From NCBI GenBank assembly GCA_903868595.1, contig CAIPVV010000004.1:1-64000 (forward strand): 64,000 bases of DNA. Direction: 5' to 3'. Under the pieces are notes generated by a model. That model was not told the origin of the DNA. It saw only the letters and a list, made by a program, of their open reading frames with translations, and searched no databases. How positions within the stretch are numbered: the first letter of the stretch is position 1; each line of letters opens with the position of its first letter. Made by a program: the position numbers and the translations under genes. Positions 18,518-28,200 of the stretch are shown here, in pieces. The stretch is from an uncultured Pseudomonadota bacterium. Its GTDB lineage: Bacteria; Pseudomonadota; Gammaproteobacteria; Steroidobacterales; Steroidobacteraceae.

Positions 18518-19384
18518 ATGAGCAGTACCAACGCGACGATGCTGGCCACGCACGTGGAGGACTGGAGCGGCGACATGGGCGAGCGCTGGCTCGCCAACCT
18601 GGACCGCTTCGAGAGCATGATTTCCCCGGTGGGCGACGCGTTGCTGGCGCGCGCTGCCTTCAGGCCCGGCGAGCAGGTGGTGGACATCGGCTGCGGTGGC
18701 GGTGCCAGCACACGGGCCATCGCGGCCAGCATCCTGCCCGGCGGCCGCGTGACCGGCGTGGATGTCTCGGCGAGCCTCATCGCCGAGGCCGCGCGCCGCG
18801 CGGCACAGGACGGATTGACCAACGCGAGCGTCCTCGCGGCGGATGCCGCGACGGCCGCGGTACCCGGTGCGCCGTTCGGGCGCCTCTTCTCGCGCTTTGG
18901 CTGCATGTTCTTCGCCGATCCGCAGGCCGCCTTCGTGAACCTGGGGAGGCTGCTGCATCCCGGCGGGCGCGCGGACTTTGCCGTCTGGGCGCCGGCCCGC
19001 GGCAACCCTTGGGTTTCGGGCCTCATGGGCATCGTGCGCAACCACGTCGAGGTGCCCAAGCCCGAGCCGGGAACGCCCGGCCCGTTTTCCCTCGATGATC
19101 CGGATCACTTTCGCGCCCTGCTGGAGGGCGGTGGGTTCACGGACCTGGATTTTCATTTCTGGCAGGGCAAGCAGCTGGTGGGCGGTGCCGGTGCCAGCGC
19201 AGCCAGTGCCGCACGGTTCGTGCTGGATGCGATGTCCTTCGGGCAGCTGCTGGCCGACCAGCCAGCGGCGGTGCGGGCCACTGCGGAGGCGGAGATCCGC
19301 GAGTTGTTCGTCGCCCACGAGACGCCCTCGGGCGTCATCATGGGCGCCAATGCCTGGCTGGTCAGTGCCCGACGAGACGGCTAG
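18518..19384 (+). CDS. Class I SAM-dependent methyltransferase (UbiE-like fold)
   Basis: A 288-residue methyltransferase with motif I VVDIGCGGGAST, an acidic loop GVDVSASLI, motif II AADAATAAVPGAPF and LLHPGGRADFAVW. The pattern is that of UbiE/COQ5-like small-molecule methyltransferases. The C-terminal part has a lid-like region (PGPFSLDDPDHFRALLEGGG) seen in several natural-product and quinone methyltransferases. The substrate is unknown and no pathway neighbours are present. It converges on the glycine-zipper lipoprotein gene with only 6 bases between the stops. Confidence 0.85.
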   Translation: MSSTNATMLATHVEDWSGDMGERWLANLDRFESMISPVGDALLARAAFRPGEQVVDIGCGGGASTRAIAASILPGGRVTGVDVSASLIAEAARRAAQDGLTNASVLAADAATAAVPGAPFGRLFSRFGCMFFADPQAAFVNLGRLLHPGGRADFAVWAPARGNPWVSGLMGIVRNHVEVPKPEPGTPGPFSLDDPDHFRALLEGGGFTDLDFHFWQGKQLVGGAGASAASAARFVLDAMSFGQLLADQPAAVRATAEAEIRELFVAHETPSGVIMGANAWLVSARRDG

Positions 19385-19390
19385 CGCCAG

Positions 19391-20299
19391 CTAGCGCGGA
19401 TAGATCGTCAGCGCGGCATCCAGCGTCACGCTGAACGAGCTGCCGGCCGGCAGCTCAACTTCCGTACCGCTCTTCCGCGCGACCACGGTGCCGGCGGCAG
19501 CCCCCAGCAGGCCGCCGATCAGCCGGCCCTTGTTGTCGCCGATCTGCTTGCCCAGGATCGCGCCCGCCAGCGCGCCACCGGCGATCTTGGCCGTATCGCG
19601 CGCCGTATCGCTCTTTCCAAGTTCGCGCACGCTGCCGTTGATGCCGACGGTCTTGCCGGGCGAGAGCTCGATACCGTCAAAGCGCAGCGCCAAGGTGGGC
19701 GTTCCGCCGATCTTGTTGCTGCCCGAGACGACCTCCGAGACGGTACCGCGCACCAGCGTGCCGGCCTCGATGGCAGTGCGTCCGTCGACAATCAGCGGTT
19801 CGGCCACCTGCGCATCGACCGGATCGCCCACTCGCGCGGTCTTGGTGGATACCTCGCTTGTCACGGTGACGTGGATCGGCGTGCCGGCGCGCACGACCAG
19901 CGGTGCAGGCGGCGGAGGCGGCGCGACAGCGACGGATCCAGGCGGCGCAGGCGCCTCGTGCACTTCCGGCGGCACCTCGCGGACCGTGGCCTTGTTGTCC
20001 GGGGCGGCATGTGGCTTCGCAGCCGCCTTTCCTGGTGCGCTGCCAGCAGATGCGGCTTTTGCCGACTTCGCCTCGCGGGCCGCCAGTTCCGCCTCGCGGC
20101 GGGCGAGGTCCGCCTCGCGAGCCGCCAGCGCTGCCGACTGTGCGGCGTTACTCTGGGCAGTCGGCGCCGGAACTTCGGCGACTGCCGGGGCGGGGGCGGC
20201 CGTTGCAGCAGGTGGCACGGACTTGCTGCAGGCGCCCAAGGCGCCGGCCAGAAGCAGGGTCGCGAGGCTCGGTAGCAGGGGGAGGCGATGGGGACGCAT
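19391..20299 (-). CDS. Glycine-zipper lipoprotein with Ala/Glu coiled coil
   Basis: A 302-residue lipoprotein: leader LPSLATLLLAGALGAC with a lipobox Cys, a Pro/Ala-rich linker, a predicted coiled coil built of AREADLARREAELAAREA, another Pro/Ala linker, a beta-rich domain (VTVTSEVSTKTARVGDPVDA, LVRGTVSEV), and a glycine zipper (IAGGALAGAILGKQIGDNKG, then GGLLGAAAGTVVA). The ATG at 20299 follows GGAG about 7 bases upstream; the frame is open to 20347 but that leader would bury the signal peptide. Such proteins sit at the outer membrane with no known enzymatic role. Name is descriptive only. Confidence 0.7.
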   Translation of the reverse strand: MRPHRLPLLPSLATLLLAGALGACSKSVPPAATAAPAPAVAEVPAPTAQSNAAQSAALAAREADLARREAELAAREAKSAKAASAGSAPGKAAAKPHAAPDNKATVREVPPEVHEAPAPPGSVAVAPPPPPAPLVVRAGTPIHVTVTSEVSTKTARVGDPVDAQVAEPLIVDGRTAIEAGTLVRGTVSEVVSGSNKIGGTPTLALRFDGIELSPGKTVGINGSVRELGKSDTARDTAKIAGGALAGAILGKQIGDNKGRLIGGLLGAAAGTVVARKSGTEVELPAGSSFSVTLDAALTIYPR

Positions 20300-20383
20300 G
20301 GATCTACTCCGCGTTCTGGACGTGGATAATGTTCCCTTCCAGCACAAATTTTACGCGGTCTCCAGACACGGATGTGAGTACCC

Positions 20384-20611
20384 ATGATCGAGCCTCCCGC
20401 CATCCGCCTGGGCCGTTACCGCCACTTCAAGGGACAGGAGTACGCCGTCGTCGGCCTCGCGCGGCACTCCGAGACCCTGCAGTGGCAGGTCGTTTACCGG
20501 GCCCTCTACGGGGAGGGCGGCCTGTGGGTGCGGCCTGCCGCCCTGTGGGTTGAGCAGGTGGAACGGGAAGGCGTTACGATGCCCCGCTTCGCCTTCCTCG
20601 GTGATGCCTGA
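20384..20611 (+). CDS. DUF1653 domain protein
   Basis: A 75-residue cytosolic protein that is essentially one DUF1653 domain: LGRYRHFKGQEYAVVGLARH, SETLQWQVVYRALYG, GLWVRPAALWVEQV. The family is common in proteobacteria; its function is unknown. It diverges from the lipoprotein gene (start 20299) and is followed 16 bases later by the DUF4279 gene, so the two could be co-transcribed. Confidence 0.88.
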   Translation: MIEPPAIRLGRYRHFKGQEYAVVGLARHSETLQWQVVYRALYGEGGLWVRPAALWVEQVEREGVTMPRFAFLGDA

Positions 20612-20627
20612 AAACGGAGTCCGCCCG

Positions 20628-21152
20628 ATGAAATCCAAGAGTCGGCCGCAAGAACAGCTCGAGGCGTTCGCGCTCTCGCTGCGCATCCGTCACCCCAGCA
20701 TCGATCCGGCGGAACTCACCAGCGCCTTTGGCGTGGAGCCGCTGCACAGCTTCCGAGCGGGCGACCCGCGCAACGGCCCCGGCCAGCGTTCCGGTTCCTC
20801 GCGCCACACGGGCAGCTACTGGTTGGCGGATCTGAAGGAAGGGTTGCCCTTCGCGGTCATGTCGCCTGCCTCAGGCTTTCCGCCCAATGCCGTGGACGCC
20901 CTTCGAGAATCACGCAAGCGCCTGGAGACGATGGTCGGCGAGAACCTGGGCCTCGCGCTGAACGTCCTGGTGATGCGCGTGTTGCAGCCGCGTGCCAGCT
21001 TGCTGGAGCGTCTGCGGGCCGAGGAAGGGGAGGTCGCGCTGCTGATTGAGGTCAACACCGTCGTTGCCGAACCGTTTTCGCTGGCGCCCCAGGTCCTCAA
21101 GGGCCTGGCGGACCTGGGGATCACGATCGAATTTGAGTTCAGCGGGAATTAA
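20628..21152 (+). CDS. DUF4279 domain protein
   Basis: A 174-residue protein with the DUF4279 signature: SLRIRHPSIDPAELTSAFGV, EPLHSFRAGDPR, a GSYWLADL strand, and a C-terminal DLGITIEFEF strand. Some DUF4279 proteins are immunity-like, but there is no toxin next to this one. The ATG at 20628 has GGAG about 8 bases upstream. An in-frame upstream start at 20550 would overlap the DUF1653 gene. The next gene starts 5 bases after its stop, implying a three-gene run with the porin. Confidence 0.8.
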   Translation: MKSKSRPQEQLEAFALSLRIRHPSIDPAELTSAFGVEPLHSFRAGDPRNGPGQRSGSSRHTGSYWLADLKEGLPFAVMSPASGFPPNAVDALRESRKRLETMVGENLGLALNVLVMRVLQPRASLLERLRAEEGEVALLIEVNTVVAEPFSLAPQVLKGLADLGITIEFEFSGN

Positions 21153-21157
21153 TAAAA

Positions 21158-22495
21158 GTGTATTTGAAGTTGGCTGCCAGCGCGTTGCTGGCGATGGGTC
21201 CGTCTGCCTATGCGTCTGTCGATGAACCGCTTGAGCTCAGTGGCTCGGTGCGCACGCGTTACGAGGCGCTCTCGGGTCAACCACGAACGACCTTCAAGGA
21301 TGGGGATCAGTGGATCTCCATCCGTTCCTCGTTCCTGGCGAAGTACGATGCCGGAGACGGGCTGCGCTTTGCGGCGCAGCTAACCGACAGCCGGGCCTAT
21401 CTTGCCGACCGGCGCAGCGCCATCAGCACCAACGAGGTCAATACCTTCGAGTTCACGGAGGCGTATGTCGCCAAGGACTACCGGGAGCCGTTCGGAAGAG
21501 ACAGCCTACTGACCCTGCGGGCCGGTCGCATGAGCCTGGACGTCGGCTCCCGCCGCCTGGTCGCGGCCGAAGACTACCGCAACACGAGCAACTCCGTGAC
21601 CGGCGTGAAGGCTGACGTGAAGCTGGGGAGCCGCTATACGGGCACAGCCTTCTATACCTTCCCCCAGACGCGCCTGCCGGACGACCTGACCTCGGTGCTG
21701 AATAACGACACGCAGTGGGACCTGGAGAGTTCCGCGGTCGTGCTCTATGGCGCCAGCGTGCAGTCACCGCATCGCCTGTTTGGCGGCGCGCTGGAGGCCA
21801 CGATGGTGGAGTTCCGCGAGCGCGATGCGCCGGGGCGCCCGACACGCGATCGCGCGCTGCGTACCCTTGACCTGCGCACTTTCCGGGACGCGTCTGCCGG
21901 TCACTGGGACTGGGAGGTGGAGCTTGCCTCGCAGGACGGGCGTGCGCGCACGACAACCATCGCGACCGCGCCGATGAGGGAAGTGGCGGCCTCCTTTGCA
22001 CACGGTCGCGTGGGCTACGAGTGGGACTTGCGGTGGAAGCCGCGGCTGGCGCTGGAATACGACTGGGTGAGTGGCGAGGGCCGCGGCGGCGAGAGCCACC
22101 GCTTCGATACGCTGCTGGGCATGCGCCGTTCGGACTTCGCGCCATCCGGTCTTTATAACCTGGTGGGTCGCGCCAACATCAGTTCGCCTGGCCTGCGCTT
22201 TGAGGCCGCGCCGAGCCCGCGCCTGGATCTGATGGCCACCTTCCGCGGCCTCTGGCTGGCCGATCGTCGCGACGCCTTCTCCACCATTGGCATCAAGGAC
22301 TCCACCGGCCGTTCAGGCAGCTTCGCGGGCACGCAGGTGGATACGCGCGCCCGCTACTGGCTGGTGCCGGCGGTCCTGCGTTTCGAGTTCGATGGCGTCG
22401 TGCTGTTCAAGGGGCGATTCCTGGAGGAGGCGCCCAATGCCCGCCACAACGGCGATGCGCGGTTCCTGTCGCTGAACCTGCAGGTGATGTTCTAG
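21158..22495 (+). CDS. Alginate-export-like outer-membrane porin
   Basis: A 445-residue predicted 16-18 strand beta-barrel with a signal peptide (YLKLAASALLAMGPSAYAS). It then follows the alginate-export domain pattern (PF13372-like): LSGSVRTRYEAL, SIRSSFLAKYDAG, ADRRSAISTNEVNTFEFTEA, RAGRMSLDVGSRRLVAAEDY. The barrel ends in Phe (LNLQVMF). It starts at a GTG at 21158, 5 bases after the DUF4279 stop, with no strong Shine-Dalgarno. Alginate-type transport is a family label only; no alginate genes are nearby, so the substrate is unknown. Confidence 0.82.
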   Translation: MYLKLAASALLAMGPSAYASVDEPLELSGSVRTRYEALSGQPRTTFKDGDQWISIRSSFLAKYDAGDGLRFAAQLTDSRAYLADRRSAISTNEVNTFEFTEAYVAKDYREPFGRDSLLTLRAGRMSLDVGSRRLVAAEDYRNTSNSVTGVKADVKLGSRYTGTAFYTFPQTRLPDDLTSVLNNDTQWDLESSAVVLYGASVQSPHRLFGGALEATMVEFRERDAPGRPTRDRALRTLDLRTFRDASAGHWDWEVELASQDGRARTTTIATAPMREVAASFAHGRVGYEWDLRWKPRLALEYDWVSGEGRGGESHRFDTLLGMRRSDFAPSGLYNLVGRANISSPGLRFEAAPSPRLDLMATFRGLWLADRRDAFSTIGIKDSTGRSGSFAGTQVDTRARYWLVPAVLRFEFDGVVLFKGRFLEEAPNARHNGDARFLSLNLQVMF

Positions 22496-22501
22496 GCCCC
22501 T

Positions 22502-22880
22502 CTACAGGCCAAAGCGCAACGCCACGTTGAAGCTGCGGCGCGGGTAGGGGTGGAACTGGTAGTAGAGGCGGTTGGTCAGGTTATCGATGCCTGCATCCCT
22601 CGCCCGCTGCGCCCGCTGCGCCCGCGGCTACCCGGTCGCCCGCGCGTCGAGCACCCGGAACGGCGCACAACCCAGGCAGGTGTTGGGGCGGATATCGGCG
22701 TTGGGGTAGCCGTTGCGCTGCGGGCCGCTGTAGCGGCCGCTGGCGGCGAAGCTCCAGGCCTCCGACGCGCGGCAGTTGCCCACGAGCCGCGCCCGCCACT
22801 GCGGGACGCGGTTCTGCCAGCCGCCGGCGCAGGCTAACCCGTGGCGGTTGTCGCGGCTGATGATCGTGGTGCGCACCCAG
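22502..22880 (-). pseudogene. TonB-dependent receptor, C-terminal remnant
   Basis: A minus-strand frame reads as the last strands of a TonB-dependent receptor: GWQNRVPQWRARLVG, EAWSFAASGRYSGPQRNGYP, APFRVLDARA. After an in-frame TAG (22628-22630) and a block containing the 9-base unit GCCCGCTGC in tandem, it continues GIDNLTNRLYYQFHPYPRRS and FNVALRFGL before the true stop at 22502. The replaced segment and the internal stop kill it, and the plug and most of the barrel are absent. It sits head-on with the alginate-export porin, whose stop is 6 bases away. Confidence 0.7.
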
Positions 22881-23164
22881 CGCCGCCCGGCGCGCGAGCG
22901 TCTCCGCGACGTCCCTCCTTGGAGTGCGCCTGGGCACTCTTCAGCGTCATTGTCCCCGGCGTCAGCGCGCCGGGTCTGGGACCTGGATGTCCCTGCCGGC
23001 CACCTGCAGGGATATCTGGGCGAGCGCCACGTTGCAGGCGTCGCACTGCACAGGGGATGTCTGTGTCGCAGCGGGTGGGGTCATCCCAACTCGATACCCT
23101 GTCCGGTTGCCGCTTTCGCGTCCCGGCGGCTTGGGCCATAGTGCAGCGCTAAGAGGTGTGCGCA
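22881..23164. other. Degraded spacer upstream of PPK2
   Basis: About 280 bases without an intact gene. A minus-strand stretch reads VQCDACNVALAQISLQVAG but is closed by a stop at 22962 and has no recognisable family. The last 20 bases hold the AAGAGGTG Shine-Dalgarno of the PPK2 gene. Confidence 0.4.
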
Positions 23165-24043
23165 ATGAAGATTGATCCCGACGATTTTCGGGTGGACGCC
23201 GGACACAGGGTGCAGCTGCGCAAGTGGCCCACGCGGGTCGACCCGTTCTACAAGTCCGAGGAGGAGGCGGGGCGCTTGCTGGCGGAGCAGGTGGCGCGAA
23301 CCAGCGAGCTGCAGGACGTACTCTATGCCAGCAACACGCATTCCCTGCTGCTGATCTTCCAGGCCCTGGACGCGGCCGGCAAGGATGGCGCCATCAAGCA
23401 CGTCATGTCCGGCGTCAATCCGACCGGCTGCGAGGTCACCAGTTTCAAGCAGCCCAGCGTCGAGGAACTGGACCACGACTTTCTCTGGCGCACCACGATG
23501 CACCTGCCGCGGCGCGGCAACATCGGCATCTTCAACCGTTCCTACTACGAGGAAGTGCTGGTCGTCCGCGTGCATCCGGAGCTGCTGCAGCGGGAGGGCC
23601 TGCCGCCCAAGCGCCTCGAGTCCGGCAAGCTCTGGGCGCAGCGGTTCGAGTCGATCCGCAACTACGAGACGCACCTCAGCCGCAACGGTACCCAGGTGGT
23701 GAAGTTCTACCTGCATGTCTCGAAGGAGGAGCAGCGCCGCCGCTTCCTGGAGCGGATCGACCACCCGGAGAAGAACTGGAAGTTTGCGCTGGGCGACGTC
23801 GCCGAACGCGACCACTGGGAGAGCTATCGCGTGGCATACGAGGACTGCATGGCGGCGACCAGCACCCAGGAAGCACCGTGGTTCGTGGTGCCCGCCGATG
23901 ACAAGAAGAACGCGCGGCTGGTGATCTCGCGCATCGTGAACCAGACGCTGGAGTCGATGGGGCTCAAGTACCCCAAGCTGGACAAGCAGCGTCGCGTGGA
24001 ACTCAACGCCAGCCGCAACCTGCTGACGCGCCCAAAGCCCTGA
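23165..24043 (+). CDS. ppk2: Polyphosphate kinase 2 (PPK2) family
   Basis: A 292-residue kinase that uses polyphosphate to phosphorylate nucleoside mono- or diphosphates. The P-loop-like phosphate site is FQALDAAGKDGAIKHVMSGV, followed by PTGCEVTSFKQPS, the Walker-B-like FNRSYYEEVLVVRVHPE, and the lid arginines in KEEQRRRFLERIDHPEKNWKF. All hallmark segments are present and the length fits single-domain PPK2. The ATG at 23165 has AAGAGGTG just upstream. It converges with the MFS gene: stops are adjacent (24043/24044). Whether it prefers NMP or NDP cannot be told from these motifs. Confidence 0.92.
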   Translation: MKIDPDDFRVDAGHRVQLRKWPTRVDPFYKSEEEAGRLLAEQVARTSELQDVLYASNTHSLLLIFQALDAAGKDGAIKHVMSGVNPTGCEVTSFKQPSVEELDHDFLWRTTMHLPRRGNIGIFNRSYYEEVLVVRVHPELLQREGLPPKRLESGKLWAQRFESIRNYETHLSRNGTQVVKFYLHVSKEEQRRRFLERIDHPEKNWKFALGDVAERDHWESYRVAYEDCMAATSTQEAPWFVVPADDKKNARLVISRIVNQTLESMGLKYPKLDKQRRVELNASRNLLTRPKP

Positions 24044-25201
24044 TCAGCGGTCGCGAACCGGTAGTAGCGCCAGCGCCGCGGCCCAGGCGATGACCACGAT
24101 CGCCAGGAAGCCCGGCCAGTAGCCCGCGACCCGCAGCGGCAGCCAGACCTGCGGGGTGACGAAGGTCGTAAGCGCCGCCACCTGGCTCAGCAGACCTGCG
24201 GCCGAGGCTCCCTGCGCGGGGTTGCTGAGCACCCTGGGGAGGCTTGACGTGACGACCGCCGTGGCGGCACCCGACGACAGCAGCCACACGCCCAGGCTCC
24301 CCAGGCACAGCGCGACGGTCGTGCCCGGCGTAAAGACCCCGATGCTCGCCACCACGCCCACCGCGGCAAGGCCTACGAAGATGCGCAGCGGCGCGACGCC
24401 CCGGCCCAGCAGCAGGGCGGTGAGGATGCCACCCACGATCATCAGCAGGTTGGCGCCGGCCAGGATCGAGGAGGCCGCGCCAATCGACACGTCGTGCTGG
24501 CCGGCATACCAGGATGGGAAGACCGTGCTCGTGCCAAAGCCCATGACGACCAAGGCGCCGAAGGTGAGCGCGATGCGCAGCGGGCCCCTCTGGCGGTAGG
24601 TGTCCAGCAGGCTGACCCGCCTGCGGGCGACGCCGTCGGCATGCGCCCGCGGCGCGGGTAGCAGAAAGCCCAGGCCCGCCAGCAGCGCGAACAATCCCGC
24701 GTGCAGCAGATACCCGCCGCGCCAGTGCGCCGAGCCCGCAAAGGCGCCGGAGAGCAGCAGGCCCGTGGAGATGCCCACGGGCGTGTAGGTGGACCAGAAG
24801 GCCATCGCCTTGCCGCGACGCGCGTCGCTGGTGGTGGCCATGATGAGCGCCGGTGCCGCCGAATAGACGCCGATCAGCACGCAGCCTTCGAAGACCCGCA
24901 GCAGCTGGAACTCCCGCATCGAGCCGGCCTGCAGGTACAAGAGGTTGGCGGCGGCACCTGCCAGGGCTGCCACGATCAGCGTGCTGCGGGCCCCGACGCG
25001 ATCGGCAATGGATCCACCGACCGTGGCGAGGAGCGCCGGCGGAATGCTCAGCAGCGAGAGCAGCAGCGCAAACTGTGCCGGGCTTGCGCCCAGGTGGACG
25101 TGGAAATCCCCCTGCAGCGGGATCACCTTGCTCAGCGAAGCCGAGCCCAGCACGCCGTACAGGTAGATGAGGCCGACCGAGGACCAGCTGCCCGCCTTCA
25201 A
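24044..25201 (-). CDS. MFS transporter (last gene of RND operon)
   Basis: A 385-residue major-facilitator protein with about twelve hydrophobic helices and an A-like loop GGSIADRVGARS between helices 2 and 3. It reads like a drug/proton antiporter of the AraJ/YfcJ sort (ARRGKAMAFWSTYTPVGIST). Its ATG overlaps the stop of the RND pump by 4 bases, so it is translationally coupled and is the third gene of the adaptor-pump-MFS operon. An MFS partner in place of an outer-membrane channel is unusual. The substrate is unknown. Confidence 0.85.
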   Translation of the reverse strand: MKAGSWSSVGLIYLYGVLGSASLSKVIPLQGDFHVHLGASPAQFALLLSLLSIPPALLATVGGSIADRVGARSTLIVAALAGAAANLLYLQAGSMREFQLLRVFEGCVLIGVYSAAPALIMATTSDARRGKAMAFWSTYTPVGISTGLLLSGAFAGSAHWRGGYLLHAGLFALLAGLGFLLPAPRAHADGVARRRVSLLDTYRQRGPLRIALTFGALVVMGFGTSTVFPSWYAGQHDVSIGAASSILAGANLLMIVGGILTALLLGRGVAPLRIFVGLAAVGVVASIGVFTPGTTVALCLGSLGVWLLSSGAATAVVTSSLPRVLSNPAQGASAAGLLSQVAALTTFVTPQVWLPLRVAGYWPGFLAIVVIAWAAALALLPVRDR

Positions 25202-28200
25202 CGCGCCCAGCGGCGCACAGCCACGTAGAACACCGGCACGAAGAAGATCGCCAACGCCGAGCCGGTCACCATGCCGCCGACCACCGCCGTACCGATGGCG
25301 TTCTGGCTGCCAGCGCCGGCGCCATCGGCAATCATCAGCGGGAAGGTGCCGGCCATGAAGGCCAGGGAGGTCATGAGGATGGGGCGCAGGCGCTGCCGTG
25401 CGCCCTGCAGCGTGGCGGCCACCGTCTCGCGCCCATGGCGCTCCGCCTCGGCGGCGAACTCCACGATCAGGATGGCGTTCTTGGCCGCCAGTCCCATGGT
25501 GGTGAGCAGGCCGACCTGGAAGAAAATGCCGTTCTCCATCCCGCGCAGCAGCGCGGCGATCAGCGCACCGATGATGCCCAGGGGCACCACCAGCAGCACG
25601 GAGGCCGGGATGACCCAGCTCTCGTACAGCGCAGCGAGCGCCAGGAATACCACCAGCAGGGAGAGTCCGTAGAGCGGCAGCGACTGGCCGGAGGAGAGCT
25701 TCTCCTGGTAGGAGATGCCTGACCAGGCGAAGGACATGCCGGCATTCATGTCGTTGATGATCCGCTCGACATGCTGCAGGGCCGTGCCTGTACTCTGGCC
25801 CGGGGCGGTGGAGCCCTGGATGTTGAAGGAGGCAACGCCGTTGTAGCGCGACAGGGAGGCCGGCCCGTAGGTCCAGTGGACCTTGGCGATGGAGTCAAAC
25901 GGCGCCATCGTGCCGGTGTTGGTGCGCAGGCTCCAGACGCCGATGTCCTCCGGCTTCATGCGGAAGGGGGCATCGGCCTGCAGGTAGACGCGCTTGACGC
26001 GCTCCCCGTCGATGAAGTCGTTGACGTAGGTGCCGCCCAGCGCCGTGGAGAGCAGCGTGTTGACATCCTGCTGCGAGATCCCCAGCGCGCCGGCCTTGGC
26101 GCGGTCGATATCGATCTGCAGCTGCGCCTGGTCCTCCAGTCCGTTGTAGCGGACGTTGGAGAGCACCGGGTCCTTGCGCGCGATCTCCAGGAAGCGCTCG
26201 CGCGTCTTGATGAAGTCCTCGCGGCTCATCCCCGAGATGTTCTGCAGCTGCAGGTCGAAGCCCGCGGCGTTACCCAGCTCCTGCACCGCAGGCGGCACGG
26301 TGGTGAAGATGCGGGCGCGCCGGTCCTTGGCGAAGAAGGCCGTCGTGCGCGCGGCGATGGCCGAAACGTGCTGCCCCTTGTCCGTGCGCTTGCTCCAGTC
26401 GTACAGGTGGGCGAAGGCCTGGCCCTGGTTCTGGCCGTTGCCCGCGTTGCTGAAGCCCGGGATGGCGAAGACGCCCTCCACGCCCAGCTTCTCGTGCTCG
26501 TTGAGGTAGGCGGCGACGCTGTCGGCCACTTCCCCGGTCTGCTCGAGCGTCGCGCCCTCCGGCAGCTGGTACTGCACGCCCAGGCGGCCCTGGTCCTCGT
26601 TGGGCAGGAAGCCGGTCGGCGTACGCACGAACATCACGACCATCGCGATGCAGATGAGCCCATAGACGCCGAACCACAGGGCGCGGCGCGGGATCATCTT
26701 GGCGACCCGGCTCTCGTAGCGGTTCACGCTGCGCGTGAAGCTGCGGTTGAACCAGCCGAAGGGGCCGGAGGTGCGCACGCTGCTCTCGGCATCGTGAGGG
26801 CGCAGGATCGTCGCGCACAGCGCCGGGGTCAGCACCACCGCGACGAACAGCGACAGCAGCATCGCCGAGACGATGGTCACGGAGAACTGGCGATAGATGA
26901 TGCCGGTGGCGCCGCCGAAGAAGGCCATGGGCAGGAATACCGCCGAGAGCACTACCGCGATGCCCACCAGGGCGCCGGTGATCTCCTGCATGGACTTGCG
27001 CGTGGCCTCGCGGGGCGAGAGGCCCTGCTCGTGCATCAGGCGCTCCACGTTCTCCACCACCACGATCGCATCGTCCACCAGCAAGCCGATGGCCAGCACC
27101 ATGCCGAACATCGTCAGCATGTTGACCGACAGGCCGAAGGCATACAGCACCGAGAAGGTGCCCAGCAGCACCACCGGCACCGCGATGGAGGGGATCAGGG
27201 TCGCGCGCCAGCTCTGCAGGAACAGGAAGATCACGACGACCACCAGCGCGATGCCTTCCAGCAGCGTCACGATCACGCTCTGGATCGCCTGCTCGACGAA
27301 GGGCGAGGTGTCCTGAGGAAAGGCGACCTTCAGGCCGGGCGGCAGGTTGGGGCGGAAGCGCTCCACGGTCGCCTTGACCGCGGCGATCGTCTGCAGCGCG
27401 TTGGCCTCGGGCGTCAGCCGGATGACGAAGGCGGCGCTGGGGTAGCCGTTGTAGCGGGCAGCGAAATTATAGTTCTCGGTGCCCAGTTCAACGCGTGCCA
27501 CATCCCCCACCCGTACGGTGGAGCCGTTGGGGTTGGAGCGCAGCAGGATGTTGCGGAACTGGTCCGCGTTGGTGAAGCGGGACTGTGCGTTGACGATGGC
27601 GTTCAGGCGCTGGCCCGGGACTGCCGGCAACGCGCCGATCTGGCCCGCCGAGACCTGCGTGTTCTCGTTCTGGATTGCGTTTTGCACGTCGGCGGGGGTA
27701 AGGCCGAAGCTGCGCAGCTTGAACGGATCCAGCCAGATGCGCATCGCGTACTGGCCGCCGAAGATCTGCACCTCGCCGATGCCGCTGATGCGGCTGACCG
27801 GATCCTGCAGGTTGCTGCCCAGGTAGTCGGCGATGTCCGCGGCGTTCATCTTCCGCGTGGTGTCGTACAGGGCGACCATCAGGGCATTGGTCGTGTTCGC
27901 CTTGCGAACCGTGATGCCCTGCTGCTGGACCTGCTGGGGTAGGCGCGGCAGCGCCTGCTGCACGCGGTTCTGCACCTGGACCTGCGCGGTATCCGGGTTG
28001 GTGCCCGGCTGGAAACTCACCGTGATCTGGCCCTGGCCGTTCGAGTTGCTGCTCGAGGACATGTACAAAAAGCCGTCGAGGGCGGCCAGCTGCTGTTCGA
28101 TGAGCTGCGTGACCGTCTTCTCCACGATGTCGCCGCTGGCGCCCGGGTAGTTGGCGGTGATGGAGACCGAGGGCGGCGCGACCGCGGGGTACTGGGCGAC

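Noticed and set aside
25771-27942. Plus-strand open frame of about 720 codons inside the RND pump gene
   Set aside because: Shadow of the pump gene, whose conserved membrane motifs are unambiguous on the minus strand.
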